Below are positions 1 through 7,448 of a stretch of DNA of 16,866 nt, in pieces. This DNA is from GCA-2731375 sp964462145. Lineage in GTDB: Bacteria; Pseudomonadota; Alphaproteobacteria; GCA-2731375. The translations under genes were made by a program, and so were the position numbers. The notes beneath the pieces were generated by a model. The model ran no database searches and had not been told where the DNA came from. It saw only the letters and a program-made list of their open reading frames with translations. The first letter of the stretch is position 1; the number at the start of each line of letters is the position of its first letter. The stretch lies in NCBI GenBank assembly GCA_964462145.1, contig CAYWYB010000085.1, positions 1 to 16,866 of the forward strand. The letters run 5' to 3'.

Positions 1-226
1 AGCCGGTCTGGAAGAAGCGCCGGACCTTATCCTTGCCCGACAGCGCCCGGCGGGTATCGTACCAATCGTCGCCGGCAATCAGCTTTTGCACCCGAACCAG
101 GCGCATGGCGCTGTCGCTGTCGAACAATTCGCCCCTGAAAACAGCACCATCCTGTCGGCCGCTCATCCACCATTGGGCAAGCAGCAGGGCGAGAATTGAA
201 GCAATCAGAATTACCGCGCGGGGCAT
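1..226 (-). CDS. Polytopic membrane protein, glycosyltransferase-like (N-terminal part only)
   Basis: Reading leftward from an ATG at 224-226, 75 codons stay open to the window edge, so the gene is cut by the window. The protein begins with a hydrophobic segment (about residues 4-19, rich in I/L/A) ending in QWWMSGRQ, followed by a soluble stretch with DSDSAMRLVRVQKL and DDWYDTRR. An acidic DSD/DDxMRLVxVxxL stretch straight after the first helix is typical of the N-terminus of large multi-helix membrane proteins of the glycosyltransferase/oligosaccharyltransferase type in Alphaproteobacteria. The start lies 31 bases past the stop of the FAD oxidoreductase gene on the same strand, with only a weak purine-rich GCGAG upstream; the upstream frame has a stop at 254-256, so no earlier ATG/GTG/TTG is possible. 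With gtrA and the FAD enzyme it suggests a cell-surface sugar module. Sugar specificity cannot be told from this fragment. Confidence 0.6.
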   Translation of the reverse strand, partial: MPRAVILIASILALLLAQWWMSGRQDGAVFRGELFDSDSAMRLVRVQKLIAGDDWYDTRRALSGKDKVRRFFQTG

Positions 227-257
227 GTATCTCGCATCAACGAAGCCGAAGAATCAG

Positions 258-1862
258 TTATTTCTCCTCATGATATTCGGCTTCGGTGTTAACGGACCAG
301 ATATTCGATTTATCGCGCTCGCCGGCGACGATGTTATCCACCGCGACCATGGCGGTCAGCATGGAATGATCCATGTTGTTGTAGCGGTGCATACCGTTGC
401 GGCCGAGGAGGTATAGGTTCTCCAAACCGTCGGTAAAGTCGCGGACTTCGCCGAATCGGTCATAGCTGCCGAAATAGGCCGGATAGGTTTTCGGCACCCG
501 GATCACCACATGATCAAGCACCGCATCAGGCTCAATGACATTGATTTTCTGCAATTCGGCAATGGCGAAGGCACCCAGCGCATCATCATCCATGCGCCAC
601 AGATTGTCGCCCTCGTCACAGAAATACTCCAGACCGATCCAGACATGTTCGGGGTTGGCGACCAGATAGGGGCTCCAGTTATTGAAGAACTGCAACCGCC
701 CCACCTTGACGCCGGTTTCCTGAACATAGATCCAGTTGTCGGACATTTTTTCGCCGATATCCCGGCCCGTGGCGTCACCGCCCAGCTTCAAACGCTCCAA
801 CAACAGGCCCACGGTGATAAAATCCCGGTAAATCAGGCCGTCCGAGACCTCCACGGCGGTACTTGGCGGGGCCGGCTCGATGGCCGTCATCAGCTGGCGC
901 ACATCGGTGGTGGAAAAGTAATAATCGCCCGCCACAGCCTTCGGCTCGCCGCTGCCATTCATCATGGTGGCGCCGGTAATCTGGCCGTTTTCATGGCGCA
1001 GGCCGGTGACCTTGCAGTTCACGTGAACCTCGCCGCCTCTTTCGCGGATCATCTCCGTTACCCGCTCCCACATCTGGCCGGGGCCGTGTTTGGGATAGAG
1101 AAACTTTTCGATCAACGAGGTTTCCACCTCCTTTTGCGCCAGATCGTTATTGCGTCGGAAAACAGAGCTCAGTGCATGTTTGACGATGCCCAGCAGAGAC
1201 AGCCCCTTGACCCGTTGCGCGCCCCATTCCGCGGATATCTGGTCACATGGCACACCCCAAACCTTTTCCGTGTAGTCCTTGAAGAAAGTTCGGTACAGGC
1301 GGCGGCCAAAGCGGTTGATGAAGAAGTCTTCCAGGGATGTTTCGGGCCGGATCGGCGCGATTTGGCTGCGCAGAAAGCTGAAGCCCACCAGCATGGTGGT
1401 GCCCAGGCCCATCTTGCGCAGGGTTTCCAGGTTCAGCGACAGGGGATAATCGAACAGTTTGCCGTTCCACAGGATGCGCGATTTTCGTGCCCGCACCAGC
1501 ATGACGTCATCCACCAGATCCGGGTCCGGACCATCGGCCGGCATCTCCAGCCAGCGAGAATTGTTCTGGTAATTCAGAGAGATAGGCCCGGCGTCGTCAT
1601 CCTCCGGGCCCTGCAGGGGGAGGATTTTCGACCACCAGTTCATGACCCGGTCGGATTTGGAAAAGAAACGATGCCCGCCGATATCGATCCGGTTGCCCGC
1701 GTGCTGATAGGTGCGCGCGATGCCGCCCACATTGTCCGAGCCTTCGTAGACAATGGGCTTGATATCCGTGCGCTCCAGCAATTCCAAGGCCGTGGTCAGG
1801 CCGGCGGGACCGCCGCCGATGATGATCGCCGTTTGTTTATCAGTCATGCTGTCATTCGCCAT
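258..1862 (-). CDS. FAD-dependent oxidoreductase, amine-oxidase/UDP-galactopyranose-mutase-like
   Basis: A 534-residue soluble flavoprotein. The N-terminal Rossmann motif GGGPAG lies at about residues 16-21, with the acidic ribose-binding end of strand 2 near residue 40 (VYEGSDNVGG) and the GGIART loop just after. RIDIGGHRFFSKSD at about 57-70 resembles the flavin/substrate region of UDP-galactopyranose mutases and related protoporphyrinogen-oxidase-fold enzymes. A C-terminal FAD segment, LYLLGRNGMHRYNNMDHS, is present near residue 490. The family rearranges or oxidises sugar-nucleotide or isoprenoid substrates; this member's reaction is not established. The gene starts 8 bases after the gtrA-like stop and is followed by a putative glycosyltransferase-type membrane protein, which argues for surface polysaccharide or lipid-linked sugar work. 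Two Met codons (residues 1 and 6) are possible starts and neither has a clear Shine-Dalgarno, suggesting coupling to gtrA translation. Confidence 0.85.
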   Translation of the reverse strand: MANDSMTDKQTAIIIGGGPAGLTTALELLERTDIKPIVYEGSDNVGGIARTYQHAGNRIDIGGHRFFSKSDRVMNWWSKILPLQGPEDDDAGPISLNYQNNSRWLEMPADGPDPDLVDDVMLVRARKSRILWNGKLFDYPLSLNLETLRKMGLGTTMLVGFSFLRSQIAPIRPETSLEDFFINRFGRRLYRTFFKDYTEKVWGVPCDQISAEWGAQRVKGLSLLGIVKHALSSVFRRNNDLAQKEVETSLIEKFLYPKHGPGQMWERVTEMIRERGGEVHVNCKVTGLRHENGQITGATMMNGSGEPKAVAGDYYFSTTDVRQLMTAIEPAPPSTAVEVSDGLIYRDFITVGLLLERLKLGGDATGRDIGEKMSDNWIYVQETGVKVGRLQFFNNWSPYLVANPEHVWIGLEYFCDEGDNLWRMDDDALGAFAIAELQKINVIEPDAVLDHVVIRVPKTYPAYFGSYDRFGEVRDFTDGLENLYLLGRNGMHRYNNMDHSMLTAMVAVDNIVAGERDKSNIWSVNTEAEYHEEK

Positions 1863-1870
1863 GGCCGGGC

Positions 1871-2326
1871 TCAGGTGGAAAACAGAACCAGTTTACGGAC
1901 GATGAAGTTAAAGGCGAAGGATGTCACGGCCGCCGCCGCTTTGGCAAATAGCAGTGACAATGCCACGAATTCGATACTCAGCCACATCATGGCCTCATTA
2001 ACCGCCAGACCGCCGACGCCGATGGTCACGAAAATGGCCAATTCCAGCCCGCTATTGGACATTCTGCGGTTGCGAAACGCCCAACGAACGGAACCGACAT
2101 AGGCGACCAGGGCGCCAAGGGTAAAAGCAATGGGATTGGCGAGCAGATAATGGGCCCCGAAACCAACCGACAGGACATACAAGGTTGCCACATCAACCGC
2201 CAATGCCCCGGCACTTACGACCAGATACCTGGACAACTCGCCTGAAATTGCTGGGTTGGCGATGTTATCGGCGATTATGTGCGATTGAGGGCTCGAAGCC
2301 TCTTGTTCATAGGTCAGATGCGACAT
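1871..2326 (-). CDS. GtrA-family membrane protein (putative polyprenyl-phosphate-sugar flippase)
   Basis: A 151-residue protein with a roughly 30-residue polar N-terminus and four hydrophobic helices (about 33-52, 60-80, 95-115 and 122-142). SRYLVVSAGALAVDVATLYVL in helix 1, the NPIAFTLGALVAYVGSVRWAFRNR loop and the C-terminal FNFIVRKLVLF are the family's marks. GtrA proteins sit in the inner membrane and are thought to flip undecaprenyl- or decaprenyl-phosphate-linked sugars. A GGAGGG Shine-Dalgarno lies a few bases upstream of the ATG at 2324-2326, fixing the start. It is the first gene of a three-gene minus-strand unit with the FAD oxidoreductase and the glycosyltransferase-like membrane protein. 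The family call is secure; the sugar is unknown. Confidence 0.9.
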   Translation of the reverse strand: MSHLTYEQEASSPQSHIIADNIANPAISGELSRYLVVSAGALAVDVATLYVLSVGFGAHYLLANPIAFTLGALVAYVGSVRWAFRNRRMSNSGLELAIFVTIGVGGLAVNEAMMWLSIEFVALSLLFAKAAAAVTSFAFNFIVRKLVLFST

Positions 2327-2488
2327 ACGGTTCCCTCCAGCTCTGGGCTAAATATCTGGTGGTCTTGCTGTTGTTCGCCAGTGACCGCTCTCACACTACC
2401 TGTAAATGGGGCGGCAACCGCCGCCGGGCCATAAACCAGGATACTAGAGCAGATTAGGTAAAGGCCGCGTGAACATGGGGATATTTGC
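2327..2488. other. Divergent intergenic region between gtrA-like and LOG genes
   Basis: These 162 bases separate two divergent transcription units and must hold promoters for both. I see no convincing -35/-10 pair. A short perfect hairpin (GGCGG, loop CAA, CCGCC at 2410-2422) lies in the middle, and the LOG-side leader contains GGGG close to the ATG. Confidence 0.35.
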
Positions 2489-3304
2489 ATGATCGACGAA
2501 CCGTTTCATCCGGTAAAGGCCTATCGGGACGAAGCCTTCCTGAACAGCCGCGCGGCCCGGCCCCTGCGGATAATGGCCGAATATATGGAGCCCGAGGAAC
2601 GTTTCCGCCAGGCACAAGTGCGCGACACCATCGTGATGTTCGGTTCGGCCCGCATTAAGTCCGCGGAGACGGCACTGGCCGCGCTGGAGGCTGCAAAAGC
2701 CGGCGGCGGCGACCTGGCCAAGGCGGAAAAAGATCTTAAGATGTCCCGTTATTACGAGGATGCCCGCGTCTTGTCGGCACGTCTGACCAACTGGTCAAAA
2801 AATTTAGGCCGCGACGACAAGCGTTTCGTCATTTGTACGGGCGGCGGCCCTGGCATCATGGAGGCGGCGAGCAGGGGCGCTTCCGAAGCCAAGGGGCTGA
2901 ACATCGGTCTGAATATATCCCTGCCGTTCGAACAATTCGCCAATCCCTTCGTGACCCGCAGCCTGGCCTTTGAATTCCACTATTTCTTTACCCGGAAATT
3001 CTGGTTCGCCTATCTCTCCAAGGCGATTATCGCTATGCCCGGCGGTGTCGGCACCCTGGACGAATTGTTCGAGACCATGACCCTGATGCAAACTGGAAAG
3101 ATCCGTAAAAAAGTGCCCATCGTGCTGTACGGCAAGGAGTTCTGGGACCGGGTGGTGGATTTTGATGCCCTGGTGGAATTCGGCACCATTAATCCGGAGG
3201 ATCTGAAACTGTTTCATCGTGCCGACAGTGTTGATGACGCCTTTGATTATTTGACGTCAGAGCTCACGGCACATCATCTGGCAGATCCGTCACCTTATAT
3301 GTAA
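2489..3304 (+). CDS. LOG-family protein (nucleoside 5'-monophosphate phosphoribohydrolase-like)
   Basis: A 271-residue cytosolic Rossmann-type protein. It carries both LOG signatures: GGGPGIMEAA at 118-127 and PGGVGTLDE at 184-192, whose Glu is catalytic in the family, plus an Arg at about 169 in FFTRKFW. LOG enzymes cleave the N-glycosidic bond of nucleotide monophosphates to free base and ribose 5-phosphate; in bacteria they act in purine turnover and sometimes cytokinin release. The protein is longer than a minimal LOG (about 190 residues): it has about 45 residues before the first strand and a charged insert at about 57-90 (alanine/lysine rich, probably helical). The ATG follows GGGGATATTTGC, a weak Shine-Dalgarno. 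Its stop is 40 bases before the Mct-like gene on the same strand. It looks like a housekeeping neighbour, not part of the dicarboxylate pathway. Confidence 0.88.
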   Translation: MIDEPFHPVKAYRDEAFLNSRAARPLRIMAEYMEPEERFRQAQVRDTIVMFGSARIKSAETALAALEAAKAGGGDLAKAEKDLKMSRYYEDARVLSARLTNWSKNLGRDDKRFVICTGGGPGIMEAASRGASEAKGLNIGLNISLPFEQFANPFVTRSLAFEFHYFFTRKFWFAYLSKAIIAMPGGVGTLDELFETMTLMQTGKIRKKVPIVLYGKEFWDRVVDFDALVEFGTINPEDLKLFHRADSVDDAFDYLTSELTAHHLADPSPYM

Positions 3305-3344
3305 AACAATATGTTATGTCATAATTCTAATTTCGTATCTGAAT
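3305..3344 (+). promoter_or_regulatory. AT-rich leader with TTATG-T-CATAA palindrome before the Mct-like gene
   Basis: The 40 bases between the LOG stop and the Mct-like GTG are strongly AT-rich, unlike the GC-rich surroundings. They contain a perfect inverted repeat TTATG-T-CATAA (3314-3324), and CATAAT (3320-3325) resembles a -10 hexamer. No good -35 hexamer or Shine-Dalgarno is visible. It could be an operator/promoter or the eroded 5' end of the gene; the role is inferred from position and composition only. Confidence 0.35.
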
Positions 3345-4544
3345 GTGGAGGGTTCGGCCTTTATCGCGGCCCCCAGCGCGGGCATGACCCTGGCGCAAAT
3401 GGGCGCGGAAGTGATCCGCTTCGACCCTCTGGGCGGCGGTCTCGACTATCGCCGCTGGCCGGTGACCGGGAATGGCGAAAGCCTCTATTGGGCCGGTCTG
3501 AATAAGGGCAAGAAATCCTTCGCCGTGGATATCCGCAATCCAAGAGGCCGGGAACTGCTGACCCAGTTGATCTGCGCACCAACGGACAAAAGCGAAAACA
3601 ACGGCTTCTTTTTGACCAACTTTCCCACCTCCGGCTGGATGTCCTACGACAACCTCAAAGCCCAGCGCGACGACCTGATCATGTTGAACATCAAGGGCAA
3701 CCGCGATGGCACCTCGGAAGTGGATTACACCGTTAATCCGGCGACAGGTTTTCCCAATCTGACCGGCCCGGCGGGGGCCGAGGCGCCGGTCAACCATGTC
3801 ATGCCGGCCTGGGATATCGCCACGGGCCTGGCGGCGGTCAACGGCATCCTGGCCGCCGACCGTCATCGCCGTCTGACGGGGGAGGGGCAGTTCATCTCGT
3901 TGGCTTTGACCGATATGGCCTTTGCCACCATGGGAACCCTGGGCTTTATCGGCGAAACCCAGATCAACGGCAGCGAACGCCCGGCCACGGGCAACGAGCT
4001 TTATGGCGCTTTTGGGCGAGATTTCGTGACCAAGGATGGCCGCCGGGTAATGATCGTCGCCATTACGGGGCGGCAATGGCCGGCCCTGGTGGAAACAGCA
4101 GGGATCGCCGACGGCGTGGCCGAGATCGAGGCCCGGCGCGGCCTGAATCTGCGCCAGGAAGGCGACCGCTTCATGGCTACGGCGGAGATCGCCGCGCTGT
4201 TGGAGCCTTGGTGCGCATCCCAGGATTTTGCGGAATTATCCGCCACCCTGACATCGGGCGGCGTTTCCTGGGGTCCGTATCAGAGCGTCGCCCAGGCCCT
4301 GGCCGAAGCCTGGCGCGGGTCCACCGAGAATCCGGTGTTCGCGAACGTGGAACAACCGGGCATCGGTAGTTATCTGACCCCGGGTTCTCCCCTTGATTTC
4401 GGTGCCGCGCCCCGCGAGTCGGTCCAGCCGGCCCCGGCCCTGGGCCAGCATACGGACCAGATTTTGGCGGATGTCCTGGGCTTGAGCGATGGCGAGATCG
4501 GGCAATTGCACGATGACGGCATCGTTGGCGGCGGTGGAGGGTAA
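3345..4544 (+). CDS. mct: Class III CoA transferase, mesaconyl-CoA C1-C4 CoA transferase (Mct)-like
   Basis: A CaiB/BaiF-type enzyme of 399 residues from a GTG. It resembles, nearly end to end, the 2-methylfumaryl-CoA isomerase (Mct, EC 5.4.1.3) of the 3-hydroxypropionate bi-cycle, which moves CoA from C1 to C4 of mesaconate. Shared segments as I recall them: VEGSAF at the start, GGGLDYRRWPVT (30-41), LICAP (75-79), EVDYTVNP (125-132), HRRLTGEGQ (174-182), LYGAFGRDF (219-227), VEQPGIG (335-341) and LTPGSPLDF (344-352). D157 in MPAWDIATG fits the catalytic aspartate of class III transferases. The start is odd: homologues begin about 10 residues earlier, but no in-frame ATG/GTG/TTG lies in the 40-base gap and the GTG is the conserved Val of VEGSAF without a Shine-Dalgarno. 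The stop abuts the next gene's ATG. An ordinary formyl- or succinyl-CoA transferase is less likely given these shared segments. Confidence 0.85.
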   Translation: MEGSAFIAAPSAGMTLAQMGAEVIRFDPLGGGLDYRRWPVTGNGESLYWAGLNKGKKSFAVDIRNPRGRELLTQLICAPTDKSENNGFFLTNFPTSGWMSYDNLKAQRDDLIMLNIKGNRDGTSEVDYTVNPATGFPNLTGPAGAEAPVNHVMPAWDIATGLAAVNGILAADRHRRLTGEGQFISLALTDMAFATMGTLGFIGETQINGSERPATGNELYGAFGRDFVTKDGRRVMIVAITGRQWPALVETAGIADGVAEIEARRGLNLRQEGDRFMATAEIAALLEPWCASQDFAELSATLTSGGVSWGPYQSVAQALAEAWRGSTENPVFANVEQPGIGSYLTPGSPLDFGAAPRESVQPAPALGQHTDQILADVLGLSDGEIGQLHDDGIVGGGGG

Positions 4545-5687
4545 ATGAACATGAGCATGGATTTGCCCGCGCTGGATATCGCCAAGGTCGAGCCGGTCCT
4601 GTTGCATGCGCCGATCGATACGCCCGTGATGACCTCGTTCGGCACCCTGACAAAACGGGCCGTGCTGCTGGTCCGGGTCGAGGATGCGGAAGGTGCGGTG
4701 GGCTGGGGCGAGGTTTTCGGCAATTTCCCAATGCATGGCGCCGAGAATCGCGCCCATCTGATCCGCGATTATCTGGCGCCCATCACCTTGTCGGAAAACT
4801 GGCCGAGCCCCGCCGCGGCTTTCGAGGCTATGACCCGCCAGACCCATATCATGACCATCCAGTGCGGCGAGCCGGGCGCCTTCGCCCAGGCCATCGCCGG
4901 GGTTGATATCGCGCTCTGGGATTTGGCGGCGCGGCGCGCGGGCGAGCCGCTTTGGCAGCTGCTGGGGGGCAGGGGCGATACGGTGCCGGTCTATGCCTCG
5001 GGCCTTAATCCGCGTGGTTTTGAAGACATTGTCGCGGCCAAGCTGGGGGAAGGCTACACCGCCTTCAAGGTCAAAATCGGCTTTGGCCGGGAGACGGACC
5101 TTGCCGCCCTTGCCGGCGTGCGGCAGTTGATCGGCGGGCACCGCTTGATGACGGATGTCAATCAAAGCTGGGACCTGGACATGGCCCGCGCCAACTGGCC
5201 GGATTACTCCCAATACGATCTGACCTGGATCGAGGAGCCTATTGCGGCCGATCAGGGCCTGGACAGTTGGCAACAATTGGCGGCATTGCCCGGCGCGCCC
5301 CTGGCGGCGGGTGAAAACCTGCTGAGCGATGGACAATTCGACGACTATATCGCGGCCAAGGTCTTGGCCGTGGTGCAGCCGGATATGTGTAAATGGGGCG
5401 GATTTACCAAGACCCTGCCGCTGGCCCGGCGCATTATCGAGGCGGGGCAGAGCTATTGCCCGCATTTCCTGGCCGGTGCCGTGGGCTTGCTGGCCTCGGG
5501 CCATTGCCTGGCCGCCGCGGGCGGGGACGGCATGTTGGAAATCGACGCCAATCCAAATCCCCTGCGTGAACAACTGACCGGCGGCCTGCCCGCCATTATC
5601 GACGGTAAGATGACCCTGCCCGAAGGCCCAGGCCTGGGCGCGGCACCGGACCCGGATTTCATACGGAACTTCCAGAGCGAAGGATAA
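4545..5687 (+). CDS. Enolase-superfamily enzyme, mandelate racemase subgroup
   Basis: A 380-residue enzyme with an N-terminal capping domain (about 15-140) and a TIM barrel (about 145-345). The catalytic set is complete: KVK at 175-177 (general base), Mg ligands D204 (TDVNQSW), E230/231 (WIEEP) and E257 (AAGEN), then the D280-H307 dyad (QPDMCKW and CPHFLAG) and E332. A KxK plus His-Asp dyad marks the mandelate racemase subgroup, whose members abstract the proton alpha to a carboxylate for racemisation or dehydration of hydroxy or sugar acids. The substrate cannot be read from sequence. The ATG follows the Mct-like stop with no gap and a GGAGGG at 4536-4541, so the two are surely co-transcribed and probably translationally coupled. 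Given that partner, a branched hydroxy-dicarboxylate such as a methylmalate is a reasonable but unproven guess. Confidence 0.85.
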   Translation: MNMSMDLPALDIAKVEPVLLHAPIDTPVMTSFGTLTKRAVLLVRVEDAEGAVGWGEVFGNFPMHGAENRAHLIRDYLAPITLSENWPSPAAAFEAMTRQTHIMTIQCGEPGAFAQAIAGVDIALWDLAARRAGEPLWQLLGGRGDTVPVYASGLNPRGFEDIVAAKLGEGYTAFKVKIGFGRETDLAALAGVRQLIGGHRLMTDVNQSWDLDMARANWPDYSQYDLTWIEEPIAADQGLDSWQQLAALPGAPLAAGENLLSDGQFDDYIAAKVLAVVQPDMCKWGGFTKTLPLARRIIEAGQSYCPHFLAGAVGLLASGHCLAAAGGDGMLEIDANPNPLREQLTGGLPAIIDGKMTLPEGPGLGAAPDPDFIRNFQSEG

Positions 5688-5689
5688 TC

Positions 5690-6142
5690 ATGGAAATCCG
5701 CCCGGCGCGGCTTGAAGAAACCGGTGTTTTAACCGCGCTTTGCCTCCGCTCGAAACAATCAAATGGCTATGACGACGCCTTCATGGCGGCCTGCCGCGAC
5801 GAGCTGACGGTCACGGCGGCGGACTTGGCCACGGGGGAATACTGGGTCGCCGAGGCTGGTACGGTATGTGGTTGCGCCTGCCTGCTGGCGGAAGCGAATA
5901 GCAGCGCAGGCGAAGTACATGCGTTTTTCATTGACCCGGAATGGAAGCGGCAGGGTGTTGGGCGTCGGCTCTGGCAAAAACTGCTTGAACGCGCCCAGGA
6001 CAGACAGCTTGCCACGCTCTATCTTGATGCAGATCCAAGCGCCGTTCCGTTCTATCAAGCCTTGGGGTTTGAAGTGGTCGGCAGCAAGCCGTCAGGCTCC
6101 ATTCCGGGCCGAAATATACCGCATATGAAAATTACGCTCTGA
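5690..6142 (+). CDS. GNAT-family N-acetyltransferase
   Basis: A 150-residue single-domain GNAT protein. Motif A is RQGVGRRLW at about 87-95 (the Q/RxxGxG/A acetyl-CoA phosphate loop) after the strand EVHAFFIDPEW. The motif B region is ATLYLDADPSAVPFYQALGF at about 108-127. GNATs move an acetyl group from acetyl-CoA to an amine; the acceptor here is unknown. The start follows the previous stop by two bases, with AAGGA at 5680-5684 as Shine-Dalgarno. It lies in the same plus-strand unit as the Mct-, mandelate-racemase- and MAL-type genes, so it may modify a pathway amine or simply be carried along. Confidence 0.88.
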   Translation: MEIRPARLEETGVLTALCLRSKQSNGYDDAFMAACRDELTVTAADLATGEYWVAEAGTVCGCACLLAEANSSAGEVHAFFIDPEWKRQGVGRRLWQKLLERAQDRQLATLYLDADPSAVPFYQALGFEVVGSKPSGSIPGRNIPHMKITL

Positions 6143-6203
6143 CGCTGGCCTTGGGTTTTCGATAACATAACCAGGCATTGGAAAATGGACTGGGAATAAT
6201 CGG

Positions 6204-7445
6204 ATGAAAATCGCCAACGTGATCTGCTCTGCCGGTGTCAGCGGCTATTTCAACAAGGATCTCGAAGCGGCCCGCCTTGGCGCGCGCCAGGACGGCTTTG
6301 GCTTTATCGACCCGCCGGTGACGCCGGGCTTTGATCAGGTGCTCCAACCCGGCCAGGCACTGTCCGTGATGCTGATGTTGGTGGACGGGCAGGTGGCGTT
6401 CGGCGATTGCATGGATGTCATTTTTACCGGTGCCGCCGGCCGCGACCCGCTGTTCAAGGCCGAGGCGCACCGCGCGGTGGTGGAAGGCCCCATCCGGGAT
6501 TTGCTGATCGGCCGGGATTGCACCGAATTCCGCCCTTTGGCCGCTGAAATTGAAGCCTTCGAACAGGACGGCGGGCAACTGCATACCGCCCTGCGCTTTG
6601 GCATCTCCCAGGCTCTGTTGCATGCCGCCGCCCTTGCCGGCCGGCGTACGGCGGCGGAAATTATTGCGGCGGAATACGATTGCCGGATCGCCACGGCGCC
6701 GGTTCCATTGCTGGGCATGTGCCCGACGCCGCAGGAATTTATGGTCGAAAAGATGATCATGAAGCGGGTCGATATCCTACCGCACGGTTCATTTGCCAAC
6801 GTCGCCAACGATCTTGGCCCTGAGGGGCAAAAGCTGATCGATTATGCGGCCTGGGTTTCGGGGTTGATTACGAAAAAAGCGGGCGAGGGCTACAAACCGG
6901 CCATCCACCTGGACGTCTATGGCACCATTGGGGAGTTATTCGGCGGCGATATCGACAAGATCGCGAACTATACGGGCCGGGTGGCGGCGGCGGCGGCGCC
7001 CTATCAGTTGTATCTGGAAACGCCGATGATCGCGGCAAGCCGGGCGGCGCAAATTCAGGCCTTCAAGGATCTGCGCGCGGCCCTGAAACAACGCGGCCAC
7101 GAGGTCATTCTGGTGGCCGACGAATGGTGCAATACCCTCGACGATATCCGGGCCTTCGCCGACGCGGGCGCGGCGGACTACCTGCAAGTCAAGGCGCCGG
7201 ACCTGGGCGGCCTGGGCAATTCCATCGAAGCCCTGCTCTATTGCCGGCGCCAGGGCGCCGGCGTCTATATGGGCGGCTCGGCCAACGAGACCGATCAATC
7301 GGCCCGGCTATCGGCGCATGTAGCCTTGGCCTGCCGGGCCGATTTTCTCATGAACAAGCCCGGCCAGGGTGTCGATGAAGGCATCGCGATCCTGACCAAC
7401 GAAATGCACCGAACCCTGGCCCTGATCGCGGCCCGTCAGGGCTGA
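6204..7445 (+). CDS. 3-Methylaspartate ammonia-lyase homologue with altered substrate pocket
   Basis: A 413-residue enolase-superfamily enzyme that aligns, as far as I recall the clostridial sequence, almost without gaps to methylaspartate ammonia-lyase (EC 4.3.1.2), which interconverts threo-3-methylaspartate with mesaconate plus ammonia. Retained are GDC at 67-69, GRDPLF (79-84), catalytic H194 (ILPHGS), K330 (QVKAPDLGG) opposite it, Mg ligands D237 (HLDVYGT), E272 (LETPM) and D306 (VADEWCN), and GVDEG (389-393). Residues I associate with substrate binding differ: I73 for Gln73, M172 for Gln172, S359 for Thr360 and A360 for Cys361. The fold, metal site and base pair therefore look active, but the amine-binding glutamines are gone, so a different substrate is possible. 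It is the last plus-strand gene before a convergent neighbour 3 bases away; a 61-base gap and a weak GGGA precede the ATG. Confidence 0.85.
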   Translation: MKIANVICSAGVSGYFNKDLEAARLGARQDGFGFIDPPVTPGFDQVLQPGQALSVMLMLVDGQVAFGDCMDVIFTGAAGRDPLFKAEAHRAVVEGPIRDLLIGRDCTEFRPLAAEIEAFEQDGGQLHTALRFGISQALLHAAALAGRRTAAEIIAAEYDCRIATAPVPLLGMCPTPQEFMVEKMIMKRVDILPHGSFANVANDLGPEGQKLIDYAAWVSGLITKKAGEGYKPAIHLDVYGTIGELFGGDIDKIANYTGRVAAAAAPYQLYLETPMIAASRAAQIQAFKDLRAALKQRGHEVILVADEWCNTLDDIRAFADAGAADYLQVKAPDLGGLGNSIEALLYCRRQGAGVYMGGSANETDQSARLSAHVALACRADFLMNKPGQGVDEGIAILTNEMHRTLALIAARQG

Positions 7446-7448
7446 GTT

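Noticed and set aside
510..2102. Long plus-strand open frame (530 codons) opposite the FAD oxidoreductase gene
   Set aside because: It is antisense to a clearly recognisable flavoprotein, has no family motif, is rich in His/Gln/Arg as expected of a GC-rich shadow frame, and runs across two genes.
3327..4076. Minus-strand frame of 249 codons opposite the Mct-like gene
   Set aside because: Shadow of a conserved CoA transferase; no motif, no sensible start context.
4236..5573. Minus-strand open frame of 445 codons over the Mct-like and mandelate-racemase-type genes
   Set aside because: Antisense to two recognised enzymes, composition typical of a shadow (Gly/Arg/Gln/His rich), and no domain is recognisable.
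7446..7448. Possible shared terminator between the convergent MAL-like and Rap1a-like genes
   Set aside because: Only 3 bases separate the stops and no hairpin with a T-run is visible around them.
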